Below, one piece after another: positions 27,119 through 35,349 of a DNA stretch of 43,970 bases. The notes below the pieces were generated by a model that had not been told where the DNA came from, did no database searches, and saw only the letters and a program-made list of their open reading frames with translations. The stretch is from Pseudoalteromonas phenolica (GTDB lineage: Bacteria > Pseudomonadota > Gammaproteobacteria > Enterobacterales > Alteromonadaceae), in NCBI RefSeq assembly GCF_005886345.1, contig NZ_PNEC01000011.1, positions 1 through 43,970 of the forward strand. The letters run 5' to 3'. The position numbers and the translations under genes were made by a program. The first letter of the stretch is position 1. The number at the start of each line of letters is the position of its first letter.

Positions 27119-28045
27119 TTAAACCTTTTCGTAAATACTGAGATATTCCGGCAGCATAGTGCTTTCTTCGAGCGGAATAACCTTATGCACTTTGTAGCCA
27201 TAGACCGCCATTTCTCTATGCCATGCATCTAAAGATTGCAGTCTATTTCTATGCGTTTGCGCGCTCTGCCATGAGCGACCATGTAGCAAGTTTTGCCAGT
27301 CATTAAATACCGAGACCAGATGTTTTTGTGCGGTGTGTTGCACGTCGAATATCGGCATTATGAGTTTGCCACCGGAGGGCATGTGCTGCTTTATATTGAG
27401 CATCATGTGAGTAAACTCATTGCTTGAATAGCTGTGAGGGCCATTATAAATGGCTGCTAATTCAGCCTTAGGTGTATTTATATGATTTGCTTGAGTGAAT
27501 AGCTCTGTTGGATGAATCACTCCAGTGAAATCTGCTCGTGGCAATGGTGTATATTGCTCGCTTAAGGCGTGCGTCATGGTATAAGTTGTACCATTAAAAA
27601 ATGGCTGGTAGTTGATGGGATCAAACTCACTATTGGGCAGGCCAAAGCTGATATACCCAGAGAAACGTTGATGCTGGATTAATTCCGTTAAATATTGGCT
27701 GAAGCGCACTTGCTGATCTTGCAAACGATGCATATTAAGCAACTGTATATTGAGGTTACTGCTGGCTAGAATAGCCGACAAACGCTGGTATATCAGCGCT
27801 TCATCTTGCATGTTTGCCGCACACTTTAATGCTTGAGTGTGTATTTCAGCATCTTGATATAAGTGCAGTTGCTTTGCTAATAACGCAGTAAAATCATTAA
27901 ATAAATACTTATTTAAATACAACGCATGGTAGCTATTTGATTCATTGAGCAAGGCTCTTATCCAAGGCGAAGCAAACGCATCAAGACTGGTTAATCCGGC
28001 AGCAGCAAAACCGCTTTTTAAAAAAGCGCGTCGCGACAATGTCAT
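27119..28045 (-). CDS. Tat-exported protein of unknown function
   Basis: The 308-residue protein starts MTLSRRAFLKSGFAAAGLTS, a clear twin-arginine signal with Arg5-Arg6, and probably matures after DAFA. The rest is mixed, with helical stretches (FTALLAKQLHLYQDAEIHTQ) and a later part YNGPHSYSSNEFTHMMLNIK that continues with MPSGGKLIMPIFDV, which only faintly recalls nucleotide-binding folds. I recognise no family and no cofactor motif. CAAGGG lies seven bases before an AAGG-ATG junction. It is the fourth gene of the oxidase/decarboxylase operon and is followed with five bases' spacing by a second Tat substrate, so the two may be exported as a complex. Confidence 0.72.
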   Translation of the reverse strand: MTLSRRAFLKSGFAAAGLTSLDAFASPWIRALLNESNSYHALYLNKYLFNDFTALLAKQLHLYQDAEIHTQALKCAANMQDEALIYQRLSAILASSNLNIQLLNMHRLQDQQVRFSQYLTELIQHQRFSGYISFGLPNSEFDPINYQPFFNGTTYTMTHALSEQYTPLPRADFTGVIHPTELFTQANHINTPKAELAAIYNGPHSYSSNEFTHMMLNIKQHMPSGGKLIMPIFDVQHTAQKHLVSVFNDWQNLLHGRSWQSAQTHRNRLQSLDAWHREMAVYGYKVHKVIPLEESTMLPEYLSIYEKV

Positions 28046-28099
28046 CCTTTTACCCTTGTGTTAACGTGGCCGGTATGATGTTTTACCGGCCGGTTTTGA

Positions 28100-29794
28100 T
28101 TAAATACCTAAAAAGGCACGGTTTTCAGCTGGGAGATCTTTCATTGGGATCTGCGCTGCAATCACACAAGGTTGATCATCGCGGGCATGCGCATGTTGCA
28201 GTGCACCAAGTAGATCTTCATAGGTATTTACTCGAAGGCCAATGCCACCGTTGTATACATGGGGCATATTTTCGTACTTCCAACCATTGAGCATCACGTA
28301 ATCTAACGGTGCTTTACCAGGCTCAATAAAGAACGAACCGTCAATTAAGAACTGCTCTATCGCATATGAGCCATTATCAACAATGACAATAATGGCTGGG
28401 ATATTGTTTTGTACAAAGGATGAGAATGCCTGTGACACCATTTGGAATCCACCGTCACCAGTCACAATAAGCGGTCGTTTACCCGTTGCAAAATAACTAC
28501 CAATGGCGGCGGGAGTGCCCTGACCAATTGAAAGCCAAATCGGGTTAGCTAAGAAGCACTGTGTATCGGTCACAGGTATATCCGCGCCCGGGAAGCTTGC
28601 CAAACAAGTATCTAAACTAATGTAATAAGGCGAATGGGTGGTATTTAAGAAATCCCCGATGGCAGCAAAAATTCCATCATGCCCCAAAGTGCCTGAATAT
28701 GGATCGCTGGCAAATTTGCTTTGCCATTGTTCGCGGCGTTGCTGATAACTTAATCCGGCGACACTGGGTACGGTGTTACCTTGTGAGTTAAGGGGTGGCA
28801 ACATATTGATGGCTTCTATTGCTGCGCCCAAAGAGAGTTTTGGCAATACATGACTGCCTACCATGGCTTTATTAAATGCCACACGGATCAGCTTCTCTTT
28901 CAGTGAGATAACCATATAACGGTGATCAATGCCAAACAAGCAACCAAGTGCAATCACACAGTCAGATGATTCAACACCCTGTGTTATGGTTGAAGGAGCT
29001 AAATCACTGTCATACACACCGCAAAACAGAGGGTGTGATTCACTTACTAAAGACTTAGACAGCAAGGTGGTATAGAAAGGCAGTCCCTGAGATTCAACAA
29101 ATTGCATTGCCTCATCAATTAGACCAAATCTAACTAGTTCAGCACCCAATAACACCACAGGCTTTTGGGCATTCGCTAGTCTGTCTTCGAGGGCTCGGAC
29201 AAACTGTTGTTTACCTGCAGTGTGGCGTTTTGCTGAATAGCTTAAGTTCGCAGAGAAGTGACCAATCGGCTTTTTCCACAAATCTTGAGGGATCTCGATA
29301 TAGACTGGACCAGATTGCTCTAACGCAGTGATCAGCAAAGCATCTATTCTATCTGCAGCACCGTCTAATTCACGGATCTCTTCTGCGGCGAGCGTCAGCT
29401 CTTTGAACACGTGTAAATCGGTTTTACCAAACCCCGTTGAGTGCGAGAATAACACATCGTATTCGGCCTCAAGGCTTAGGTCTTTATCGGTTGGACCGCC
29501 GTTGATAACCGCCAGAGGCACGCGCTCTGTTAATGCACTGGCAATGCCGTTGGCCATACTTAACGTACCAACCCCATACGCAACTGAAACAGCACCTAAG
29601 GCGCCTTGTCGGCCATATCCGTCGGCGGCATAACCTGCTTCTAGTTCATTAACGGTATTGATGAAGTGCATGTCAGGATCGGCAACTAAGCTGTCGATAA
29701 AATCTGAACATGATGTACCCGGCACACCAAAAACATGGTGACACCCTAATTGTTTAAGTCTGAGTGTAATAAACTCAGCGATTGTATAAGACAT
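28100..29794 (-). CDS. Thiamine-diphosphate 2-keto-acid decarboxylase (indolepyruvate/pyruvate decarboxylase type)
   Basis: The 564-residue enzyme has the three-domain layout of the pyruvate/indolepyruvate decarboxylase family: an N-terminal PYR domain (1-180) with catalytic Glu50 in NELEAGYAADGYGR, a central domain (about 190-330), and a C-terminal PP domain with the ThDP/Mg motif (TGDGGFQMVSQAFSSF and VIVDNGSYAIEQ). The His-His pair usual in pyruvate decarboxylases reads SHSTGFGKTD here, so the first His is Ser117 and the second is His118, with an added short loop. It should turn a 2-keto acid into an aldehyde and CO2 in the cytoplasm. The preceding gene encodes an amino-acid oxidase that could supply the keto acid. 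A carboligase role is possible. AAGGAA precedes the ATG. Confidence 0.85.
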   Translation of the reverse strand: MSYTIAEFITLRLKQLGCHHVFGVPGTSCSDFIDSLVADPDMHFINTVNELEAGYAADGYGRQGALGAVSVAYGVGTLSMANGIASALTERVPLAVINGGPTDKDLSLEAEYDVLFSHSTGFGKTDLHVFKELTLAAEEIRELDGAADRIDALLITALEQSGPVYIEIPQDLWKKPIGHFSANLSYSAKRHTAGKQQFVRALEDRLANAQKPVVLLGAELVRFGLIDEAMQFVESQGLPFYTTLLSKSLVSESHPLFCGVYDSDLAPSTITQGVESSDCVIALGCLFGIDHRYMVISLKEKLIRVAFNKAMVGSHVLPKLSLGAAIEAINMLPPLNSQGNTVPSVAGLSYQQRREQWQSKFASDPYSGTLGHDGIFAAIGDFLNTTHSPYYISLDTCLASFPGADIPVTDTQCFLANPIWLSIGQGTPAAIGSYFATGKRPLIVTGDGGFQMVSQAFSSFVQNNIPAIIVIVDNGSYAIEQFLIDGSFFIEPGKAPLDYVMLNGWKYENMPHVYNGGIGLRVNTYEDLLGALQHAHARDDQPCVIAAQIPMKDLPAENRAFLGI

Positions 29795-29851
29795 GATATT
29801 TCCTTATTACCAAAACTTATCTTTGGCTTACTACTTTAATTGGTAAAAAAT

Positions 29852-31345
29852 TTAAGCGTGTTTGTGAATGTATTGCACGGCCTCAAGCGCTGAGACTAAC
29901 GCGCCTTGGATCCAAGAGTGATAGACAGAGCAATGCTCACCCGCGAAGCATAAGCGCTGTTCAGGTTCACGCATGAGTGCATAATAATCTTGATGATCTC
30001 TGGGGTTGAAAAAGGCATAGGCACCCGCTGAGTGAGTATGGTTACTCCAGCTCCATCGCAAGACACTTAAAATGTCATCTCGTGTGATATAGGGGTGTAC
30101 TTTTTTCAGCTCGGTGTAAATCAGCTCTTTAAGCTCGAAGTTATTGAGCGTATCAACACGGCGAGCGTGTTGCCCCCAGGTATAAGAGGCGAGTAGGTAA
30201 CTTGCCGAGTTTGATACCGAAGTATCTTTGGCGATGGCGTTATCGGCTGGATACCAAGTGTGTCCTAGGCCGACATCATAGATGGTGCTACCACCATAGA
30301 TCCCTTCTTTAAGCTCCCAAAAACGATTTTTTGTTCTGATCAATACTTTAGTGGCTGAATCATAGTGCACTTGTGCAAATGCACGCGCTTTCTTTGGGTT
30401 TATGCTGTTATGAAAGTCGATTTTGCCTAATACGCCAAAAGGCAGTGTACAAATAGCATAATCAGACTCTATGGTGTGTTTGTTTCTATCTCTCGACTGG
30501 TAACACACAGATACCTTATCGGTTTGATTGTTAATATCGACGACTTTGGCACCCGCCAGAAAATTAACCTTACCCGAGATCTTTTGATAAAGACGTTGTG
30601 GGAGTATATCTGTACCGCCGACGATTTCGTCAAAGCCTTCAAACCAAACTCGCTCAAGTTGCTCGCGTAAGTGCTCTGAAAAAGCAGTATGTAGTAAGGT
30701 CGAAACCCCATAAATTGACGAAACATACTCCAGGGCCTCTGAGCTTAATCCCGCTTGTTTAAAGGCATCTTTTAGCGACATAGCATCGAGTGTTTTCAGT
30801 CTGTCAGTACTTAACTCTTTGTCATATAGAGACTGCTTTTCTTTATCCGATAAAGAATTGAGTACTTCAGTGACGGCAAGATCCCACATATCATCTACGC
30901 TCATGTTGCGCTCTTTAGGGGTCAGATCGAAGGCCTGTTTTAAGCGTTCAAAACCTTCAGCGCTCCGAGCGACTTTTTGGCCACGGATCATCGCGTGGGC
31001 TCTGGCATTATCCTGTACAAATGGTCTTAGCTTTAAGCCCATTTCAGCGATGTAATGACGTGATAGCTGATGATGTGTTGGAATACGCATTGCGCCTAAT
31101 TCGGCATAAAGCGTATCAGATTCTCGTAAGGTTCTAACGCGACCACCGATATGGCCAGGATCAGCCTCAATGATGGTCACTTTTGCACCGAGTCTTACTA
31201 ACTCGTAGGCGCTGGTTAATCCCGCAATACCACCTCCAACAATAGTAACAGACGGCGTTTTCGGTAAACTTTGGGCAGCAAGTGCCCTGACACTTTTCAA
31301 TAGCGCCATAGGCTTGCCACTATGGGCAAGAGTATTATTCATCAT
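29852..31345 (-). CDS. Flavin amine oxidase, L-amino-acid-oxidase-like
   Basis: The 497-residue flavoprotein has the dinucleotide motif VGGGIAGL (36-43) with Glu60 at the end of the second strand, the GGR motif (67-69), and ELGAMRIP with Arg87, matching the carboxylate-binding Arg of snake-venom and bacterial L-amino-acid oxidases. The C-terminal FAD motif is CFAGEHCSVYHSWIQGALVS. The reaction would be L-amino acid + O2 + water to 2-keto acid, ammonia and hydrogen peroxide. The Arg argues for an amino acid rather than a plain monoamine substrate; which one is not visible. The first ~30 residues are an extension before the FAD domain, not a clear signal peptide. It sits between a lipoprotein hydrolase and the decarboxylase in one operon. 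Confidence 0.87.
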   Translation of the reverse strand: MMNNTLAHSGKPMALLKSVRALAAQSLPKTPSVTIVGGGIAGLTSAYELVRLGAKVTIIEADPGHIGGRVRTLRESDTLYAELGAMRIPTHHQLSRHYIAEMGLKLRPFVQDNARAHAMIRGQKVARSAEGFERLKQAFDLTPKERNMSVDDMWDLAVTEVLNSLSDKEKQSLYDKELSTDRLKTLDAMSLKDAFKQAGLSSEALEYVSSIYGVSTLLHTAFSEHLREQLERVWFEGFDEIVGGTDILPQRLYQKISGKVNFLAGAKVVDINNQTDKVSVCYQSRDRNKHTIESDYAICTLPFGVLGKIDFHNSINPKKARAFAQVHYDSATKVLIRTKNRFWELKEGIYGGSTIYDVGLGHTWYPADNAIAKDTSVSNSASYLLASYTWGQHARRVDTLNNFELKELIYTELKKVHPYITRDDILSVLRWSWSNHTHSAGAYAFFNPRDHQDYYALMREPEQRLCFAGEHCSVYHSWIQGALVSALEAVQYIHKHA

Positions 31346-31385
31346 TAAAAAGTCCTTTTAACGATTGATTGAGTTTATTTAAAAA

Positions 31386-32222
31386 TTAAAGTGTTAACGC
31401 TGATTTAATTGCATCTGCCAAAGCCACAGGTTGCGTGATCATAGGCAAATGACCAGACGTAATACTGTAGGTTTTTGTCGCACCTATAGATTGAGCAATC
31501 TTTTGTTGTGTCGCATAAGAGATGATTTTATCTTCTTTCGCAAATACATAGGCTTTTGGAATTGCGTCTAACTTAGTTTTGTTTAAGTACACTTTGCCTT
31601 CGCCCGTGACAGCAGGTTCATCGACAGACTGTGACCAAACTTTTGCCTTAAGAGAGTGAGATTGGGTGTTTGTAAATGACGCAACATATTCAGCTTGGTT
31701 GGTGATTTTCATCCAACCGTCTTTATAGGTGACCCCTTTGAAATAGTTGTCTTCATCGTCTTTGTTTAGCAGTGCAAAAGGTTTCGCTCCCTCGATAGGC
31801 GCGACGGCACTGACATAGATTAAGTTACTGATCTCAGCCTTATTGCATGATGCGAGCGCTTCGTGAGCAACCGCGCCACCTTGACTGTGCATAACCCAAA
31901 CCTGAGGCTGGGGTAGTGCATTAGTTCGCTCACACAGTGCCTTTGCCGCGTGATTTAAGGTAATGCTTGATGGCGTAACAGTATTATCACGTCCGGGTAA
32001 ATCTAGAATATGTGATGCAATTTGTGCACTTTCCAGTTCAGTTGCAACAGGCTGCCAAGCAGAGCCTCGCAAATGCGCGCCATGAATAAATACCACTGTG
32101 GTAGCTGCTTGCTCAGCGCTTAGAGCGGCTGCAGAAAGCGGTGTTGAGTTTGACGAAATACTATTACAGGCCACTAAACTGGCTGTGGCACAAAAAGCGA
32201 TAAAGGTATTTTTTAACTTCAT
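31386..32222 (-). CDS. Lipoprotein alpha/beta-hydrolase
   Basis: The 278-residue protein begins with a lipoprotein signal (lipobox LVAC, Cys19; +2 residue Asn), then a Ser/Ala linker and an alpha/beta-hydrolase fold. Visible elements are the oxyanion HGAHLRGSAW (47-56), nucleophile elbow MHSQGG with Ser113, a probable acid in FAKEDKI, and the catalytic His in SGHLPMI. The first elbow residue, usually Gly, is Met. Family members include EstC-like esterases and amidases; substrate cannot be told. It is the first gene of the five-gene minus-strand operon, 40 bases before the oxidase, and probably sits in the periplasm anchored to a membrane. It might release the substrate for the oxidase, but that is conjecture. 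Confidence 0.82.
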   Translation of the reverse strand: MKLKNTFIAFCATASLVACNSISSNSTPLSAAALSAEQAATTVVFIHGAHLRGSAWQPVATELESAQIASHILDLPGRDNTVTPSSITLNHAAKALCERTNALPQPQVWVMHSQGGAVAHEALASCNKAEISNLIYVSAVAPIEGAKPFALLNKDDEDNYFKGVTYKDGWMKITNQAEYVASFTNTQSHSLKAKVWSQSVDEPAVTGEGKVYLNKTKLDAIPKAYVFAKEDKIISYATQQKIAQSIGATKTYSITSGHLPMITQPVALADAIKSALTL

Positions 32223-32711
32223 CCTAAGTCCTTCCTAATTCTGTAAGTAAAAAACGCAGGCATCTTAGCAATAAAAAATACGAAAAATAACAGTATAGAA
32301 AATAGGGATTTTTGCTTTTTAACTGCGTTAATCGAAAAAATTCAAAAATGATTTAGGTCTGCCGAAAGAGTTGAGAATTTTTATGCTAAACAGCAGGTTA
32401 ACTATTCTATGACCGTATGAAGTGAAGGTATTATACTTTTGTCGAATAAAAATAATTATTGTTTCTTGTAGTTAAATGGACTGTCTTATTTTTACTCAAA
32501 AAGGCCTGCAATAATGTAAATATTGCGAGAGTAAGTGCACAGTTATGATTATTTATTATCTGTCAAATTAATCTTTATCTTTCTCCCACTATTGAAATAT
32601 GCAGTCTTAACGAGTTTTCTTATTGGGCACTGTTGATGGGAGTTAAATAGTTTTTTTTATAATTTTTTTAATTATTCTATTCATTATCTTTTTAAACCTT
32701 AAACATTTTTA
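32223..32711. other. AT-rich intergenic region without a recognisable gene
   Basis: These 489 bases separate the start of the oxidase operon from the end of a hypothetical gene, so they must hold the operon promoter near 32230-32300. The sequence is very AT-rich, with T runs near 32650-32670. I see no open frame of note, no RNA gene, no convincing hairpin-plus-T terminator and no known operator. Confidence 0.6.
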
Positions 32712-33365
32712 CTAAGTTATCTTCTTTTGTAAGTTGATATCAATTAAACGTTCTATTTCTTCTGATTCATGCTCTGTAAAAGGACTATCGAAATTATCTT
32801 GGTTGATAAGCACTTTCTTTCTCAGGTCTTCAGAAATGCGCTTGTTGGCTATTTTTATCTGTTGGGTAAATTGCTCAACTGTGATTCTGTTATAAATAAA
32901 TTGTCCAGCTTTCGGTTGTATTAAAGAGGAGGTGAGTAAGTCATCATGTTCTAGCAATGTAGCATGGCGAAAGATTGCCTGTGATTTTGAAAAGCAGGCT
33001 GTTTGGCTTCTCAATAATGCAGCATCAGGTATAGCCTTTATTCTGGTCGCATTTGCATTTTTTTGCCAAGTGACCCCGCATAGGCTGATATTGAATGCTG
33101 ATTTTTGATTCGCAGTGTTCTTGATGGCAAGAGGAGAGTTTTCTGGCAAGAGTGAAATGTTATTTATTAGATCAGGCAGTGCTTGCATTGATAACTTTTC
33201 AAGTGTGATAGAACCACTATTAGATTCATATGTCAGCTTGAGGGTATTTTCTATGTAAAAAACTTTACCTGTGTCTTCCCATAAAGAAATAGTTTGTGGC
33301 TTTTCAGGTATTGTTTCATTGGGTTTATCTATCTTTAAAGCTTGTTTTATTTTCTTTAAAAACAT
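32712..33365 (-). CDS. Hypothetical protein
   Basis: The 217-residue protein has no signal peptide or membrane segment and I recognise no family. It begins MFLKKIKQALKIDKPNE, a basic amphipathic helix. A central beta-looking part follows (SLWEDTGKVFYIENTLKL, SGSITLEKLSMQALPDLINN, FNISLCGVTWQK). The C-terminal third is helical and charged (EQFTQQIKIANKRISEDLRK, EHESEEIERLIDINL). The DNA is AT-rich and the ribosome site is weak. It is divergent from the small gene at 33493, and nothing nearby suggests a function. Accessory, possibly recently acquired. Confidence 0.6.
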   Translation of the reverse strand: MFLKKIKQALKIDKPNETIPEKPQTISLWEDTGKVFYIENTLKLTYESNSGSITLEKLSMQALPDLINNISLLPENSPLAIKNTANQKSAFNISLCGVTWQKNANATRIKAIPDAALLRSQTACFSKSQAIFRHATLLEHDDLLTSSLIQPKAGQFIYNRITVEQFTQQIKIANKRISEDLRKKVLINQDNFDSPFTEHESEEIERLIDINLQKKIT

Positions 33366-33492
33366 ATCGGTTTATCGCTGAAATATTTTTATTACGCATC
33401 TCAATGTTAGTTAGATTAGTCTGAGTAAATAATTTTAGAAGTGATCTAATACCCAGCTCTATTTATATTGAGTTTAAAAAAGAGGTGCTGTT

Positions 33493-33891
33493 ATGAATTA
33501 CTTAAATACGCTCTCAATTGAAAGCTTACTACTTCTTAGAATTGCATTTGATAACAAAGGTGATGTCGTAAACCTTCATCAAGATATGATGGACTTATAC
33601 CTTTTCCCAGAGCGCTTAGAGAGCAGTTATAAAGATGAGTGGCAAGCTTATATTAAAAGAGCGTTGGCAAAGGCTGAGATTAATGAAGCATCTTTGATGG
33701 AGATAATGAAAAACAGATGCACTCAAGAGACAGACCAAGTTAATGTGCTAAAAGCACGTTTATTGAGTGCCAAATCTGAGTACTTAGAGCTAAGCCAAGC
33801 ATTAAGAGACGCTCAACAACAACAAAACAGCGACAATGTTAAAACAATAAAAACGCCTCTACATAATTGGTTAGAATGGGTTATTACTTAG
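33493..33891 (+). CDS. Hypothetical small helical protein
   Basis: This 132-residue, mainly helical protein begins MNYLNTLSIESLLLLRIAFD and continues with charged helices (WQAYIKRALAKAEINEASL; LKARLLSAKSEYLELSQALR), the latter a likely coiled coil with a Gln-rich end. No signal peptide or known motif is seen. GAGGT lies before the ATG at good spacing, which supports translation. It converges on the frameshifted AraC-type gene, whose remnant ends 43 bases after this stop. Confidence 0.6.
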   Translation: MNYLNTLSIESLLLLRIAFDNKGDVVNLHQDMMDLYLFPERLESSYKDEWQAYIKRALAKAEINEASLMEIMKNRCTQETDQVNVLKARLLSAKSEYLELSQALRDAQQQQNSDNVKTIKTPLHNWLEWVIT

Positions 33892-33934
33892 TCTGCTTTA
33901 ACTTTGCTTGCTCTAATTGCAATGTAATCTTCTA

Positions 33935-34119
33935 CTATTGATTTAAATTTTGCTTTTTATAACTGCTGGGAGTTAACTGAGTATGTTTTTTGAATGCACT
34001 ATAAAACGCTGATTTAGAGTTAAAGCCCACCTGCATGGCAATATCTAAAACTGTTAGCTCTGACTCTATCAGTAGCTTCTTTGCTGCCAAAATACGTTTA
34101 TGATTCACATAATCAAAAA
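33935..34119 (-). pseudogene. Out-of-frame DNA-binding tail of the AraC-type regulator
   Basis: In the frame shifted by one base from the gene at 34105-35172, this segment encodes FDYVNHKRILAAKKLLIES, then ELTVLDIAMQVGFNSKSAFY, then SAFKKHTQLTPSSYKKQNLN and a TAG stop. That is the missing second helix-turn-helix of an AraC domain (the typical G-F-x-x-x-S-x-F-x-x-F-K pattern). The break is at the A5 run 34115-34119 (T5 on the coding strand); one extra T would fuse both parts into a 412-residue protein. It has no start of its own. Either the gene is broken, or the run length varies, or the base was lost in sequencing. Confidence 0.88.
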
Positions 34120-35172
34120 GTTAGTCGCTAAGGTTTCATTTAGCGTTTGCGAAATATAATTAGGCGACGTATGAATGTGTTTGGCAAGTTTTGGTAAAGA
34201 GAGGTTAGCATCTAAATAAAGGTGCTCTGAGGTCATTACTACTTCAATTTTCTTCGCAATACTTTTTGCCATTTCCGCAGTGAGAGCTGAGCGTTTGTAT
34301 TTTTGGGAGGAAGTATTTTCAGACTTTTCAACTTGGCTGCTGTTATTATCCATAGCTAAAGACGCTTGATATTCAACATCGACCGACTCGGTAGAAAATA
34401 GCTCTTCAAAGCCTGGTTTTTGTCTTAATCCCCAAGTGGCGACAAAGCAAACTGTAATGAGCAAAACAAACTGAAAAATATCTTGTGTATATTCACTGGC
34501 GATAAACAAATTATCGAGTAATAAATTGATTGCAGCGATAGCCCAAGCAACGCCTACAAACAGCAGTAAACCACTTAACCATCTGATCTCTTTGGCTTCA
34601 GTTGAAGCAAATACCTGCTTTAATTGAGTTCTGTAGCGTTGTAATCGCTTGACGATTTTAATCAAGTAGAACGCTGATTGTGCAATCCAGCCCAACACCA
34701 GCACAAAAGTAATAATTAGTAATCCATAGATAAAGTTTCTAAACAGTGCCGATGTCTGTTCGAGTATCGCTGTGTCGCCTTTGCCAAGCAGGTTGTAATG
34801 AATATCTGCGGGTAACAAAAAGGTGATAAAGCTAATCAATAACCCAAGCCCTGGTAGAGCCAAATGCCGCGCATCGGCTTTTTTAAATCGCCAAGGCGCA
34901 CTGTGTGTTAAGCCTTTTACATATAGCCAAAAGCAGGGCGCGATAATTAATAAAGCGGGTAATGCCAGCGTTAAGGTTGAAAGCTGTAAAGCGGGTGCGA
35001 GTACTTTGAGGCTTGGCTGTGAAATGACAATCGCGATACCAATAAAACTCAAAGCCAGCGGAAAATAAGTATGGTTTTTGTCGGCTCGAACAACCAGTAA
35101 GTTAGCGCTAAAGAATAATACGCTCAAAGTCGCAATATTAATTGCCAGTAAATTTAATTCAGCGGCTGGCAT
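34105..35172 (-). CDS. Seven-TM AraC-type regulator, truncated by frameshift
   Basis: The 355-residue product has about seven hydrophobic segments in residues 1-245 (for example LAINIATLSVLFFSANLLVV, LALPALLIIAPCFWLYVKGL, FIYGLLIITFVLVLGWIAQS, FQFVLLITVCFVATWGL). A cytoplasmic linker follows, then the first half of an AraC DNA-binding domain (DANLSLPKLAKHIHTSPNYI, SQTLNETLATNF), where it ends abruptly in LIM. This is a known architecture of membrane-bound AraC-family regulators in Alteromonadales and Bacteroidetes. The second helix-turn-helix continues in another frame downstream, so as read the protein should not bind DNA normally. It is divergent from the DUF2306 gene with a dyad between, suggesting it regulates that gene. 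AAGGA precedes the ATG. Confidence 0.85.
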   Translation of the reverse strand: MPAAELNLLAINIATLSVLFFSANLLVVRADKNHTYFPLALSFIGIAIVISQPSLKVLAPALQLSTLTLALPALLIIAPCFWLYVKGLTHSAPWRFKKADARHLALPGLGLLISFITFLLPADIHYNLLGKGDTAILEQTSALFRNFIYGLLIITFVLVLGWIAQSAFYLIKIVKRLQRYRTQLKQVFASTEAKEIRWLSGLLLFVGVAWAIAAINLLLDNLFIASEYTQDIFQFVLLITVCFVATWGLRQKPGFEELFSTESVDVEYQASLAMDNNSSQVEKSENTSSQKYKRSALTAEMAKSIAKKIEVVMTSEHLYLDANLSLPKLAKHIHTSPNYISQTLNETLATNFLIM

Positions 35173-35248
35173 ATAAGTAATCCTTTTTTATCCTTACTTT
35201 ACAGTTGGTTAGTTTTTTTCATGGTGTTCTATTTCTCATGCCTATTTA

Positions 35249-35276
35249 GATTAAGGTCTGCGACAAAGTCTTAATC
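35249..35276. promoter_or_regulatory. Dyad between the AraC-type gene and the DUF2306 gene
   Basis: GATTAAG (35249-35255) and CTTAATC (35270-35276) form a perfect seven-base inverted repeat with centres 21 bases apart, two helical turns. It lies in the 177-base divergent gap, 77 bases before one start and 74 before the other. It is a candidate binding site of the neighbouring regulator or another dimeric protein; no known consensus is matched. Confidence 0.4.
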
Positions 35277-35349
35277 AATAGGCTAGAACGACACATTAGC
35301 ATTGATATTACAAGATTGCCTCAAGCACAACGAGAAACAAGGCAATGTT

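Noticed and set aside
27119..28045. SAM-dependent methyltransferase
   Set aside because: The GGKLIMPIFDV segment is suggestive, but there is no motif I and the protein has a Tat signal.
26097..32222. Violacein/rebeccamycin-type bisindole cluster because of the amino-acid oxidase
   Set aside because: No chromopyrrolate-synthase or other bisindole gene is present; the oxidase is followed by a decarboxylase instead.
32223..32711. Small RNA gene in the AT-rich gap
   Set aside because: No promoter-plus-terminator pair or stable fold was convincing by eye.
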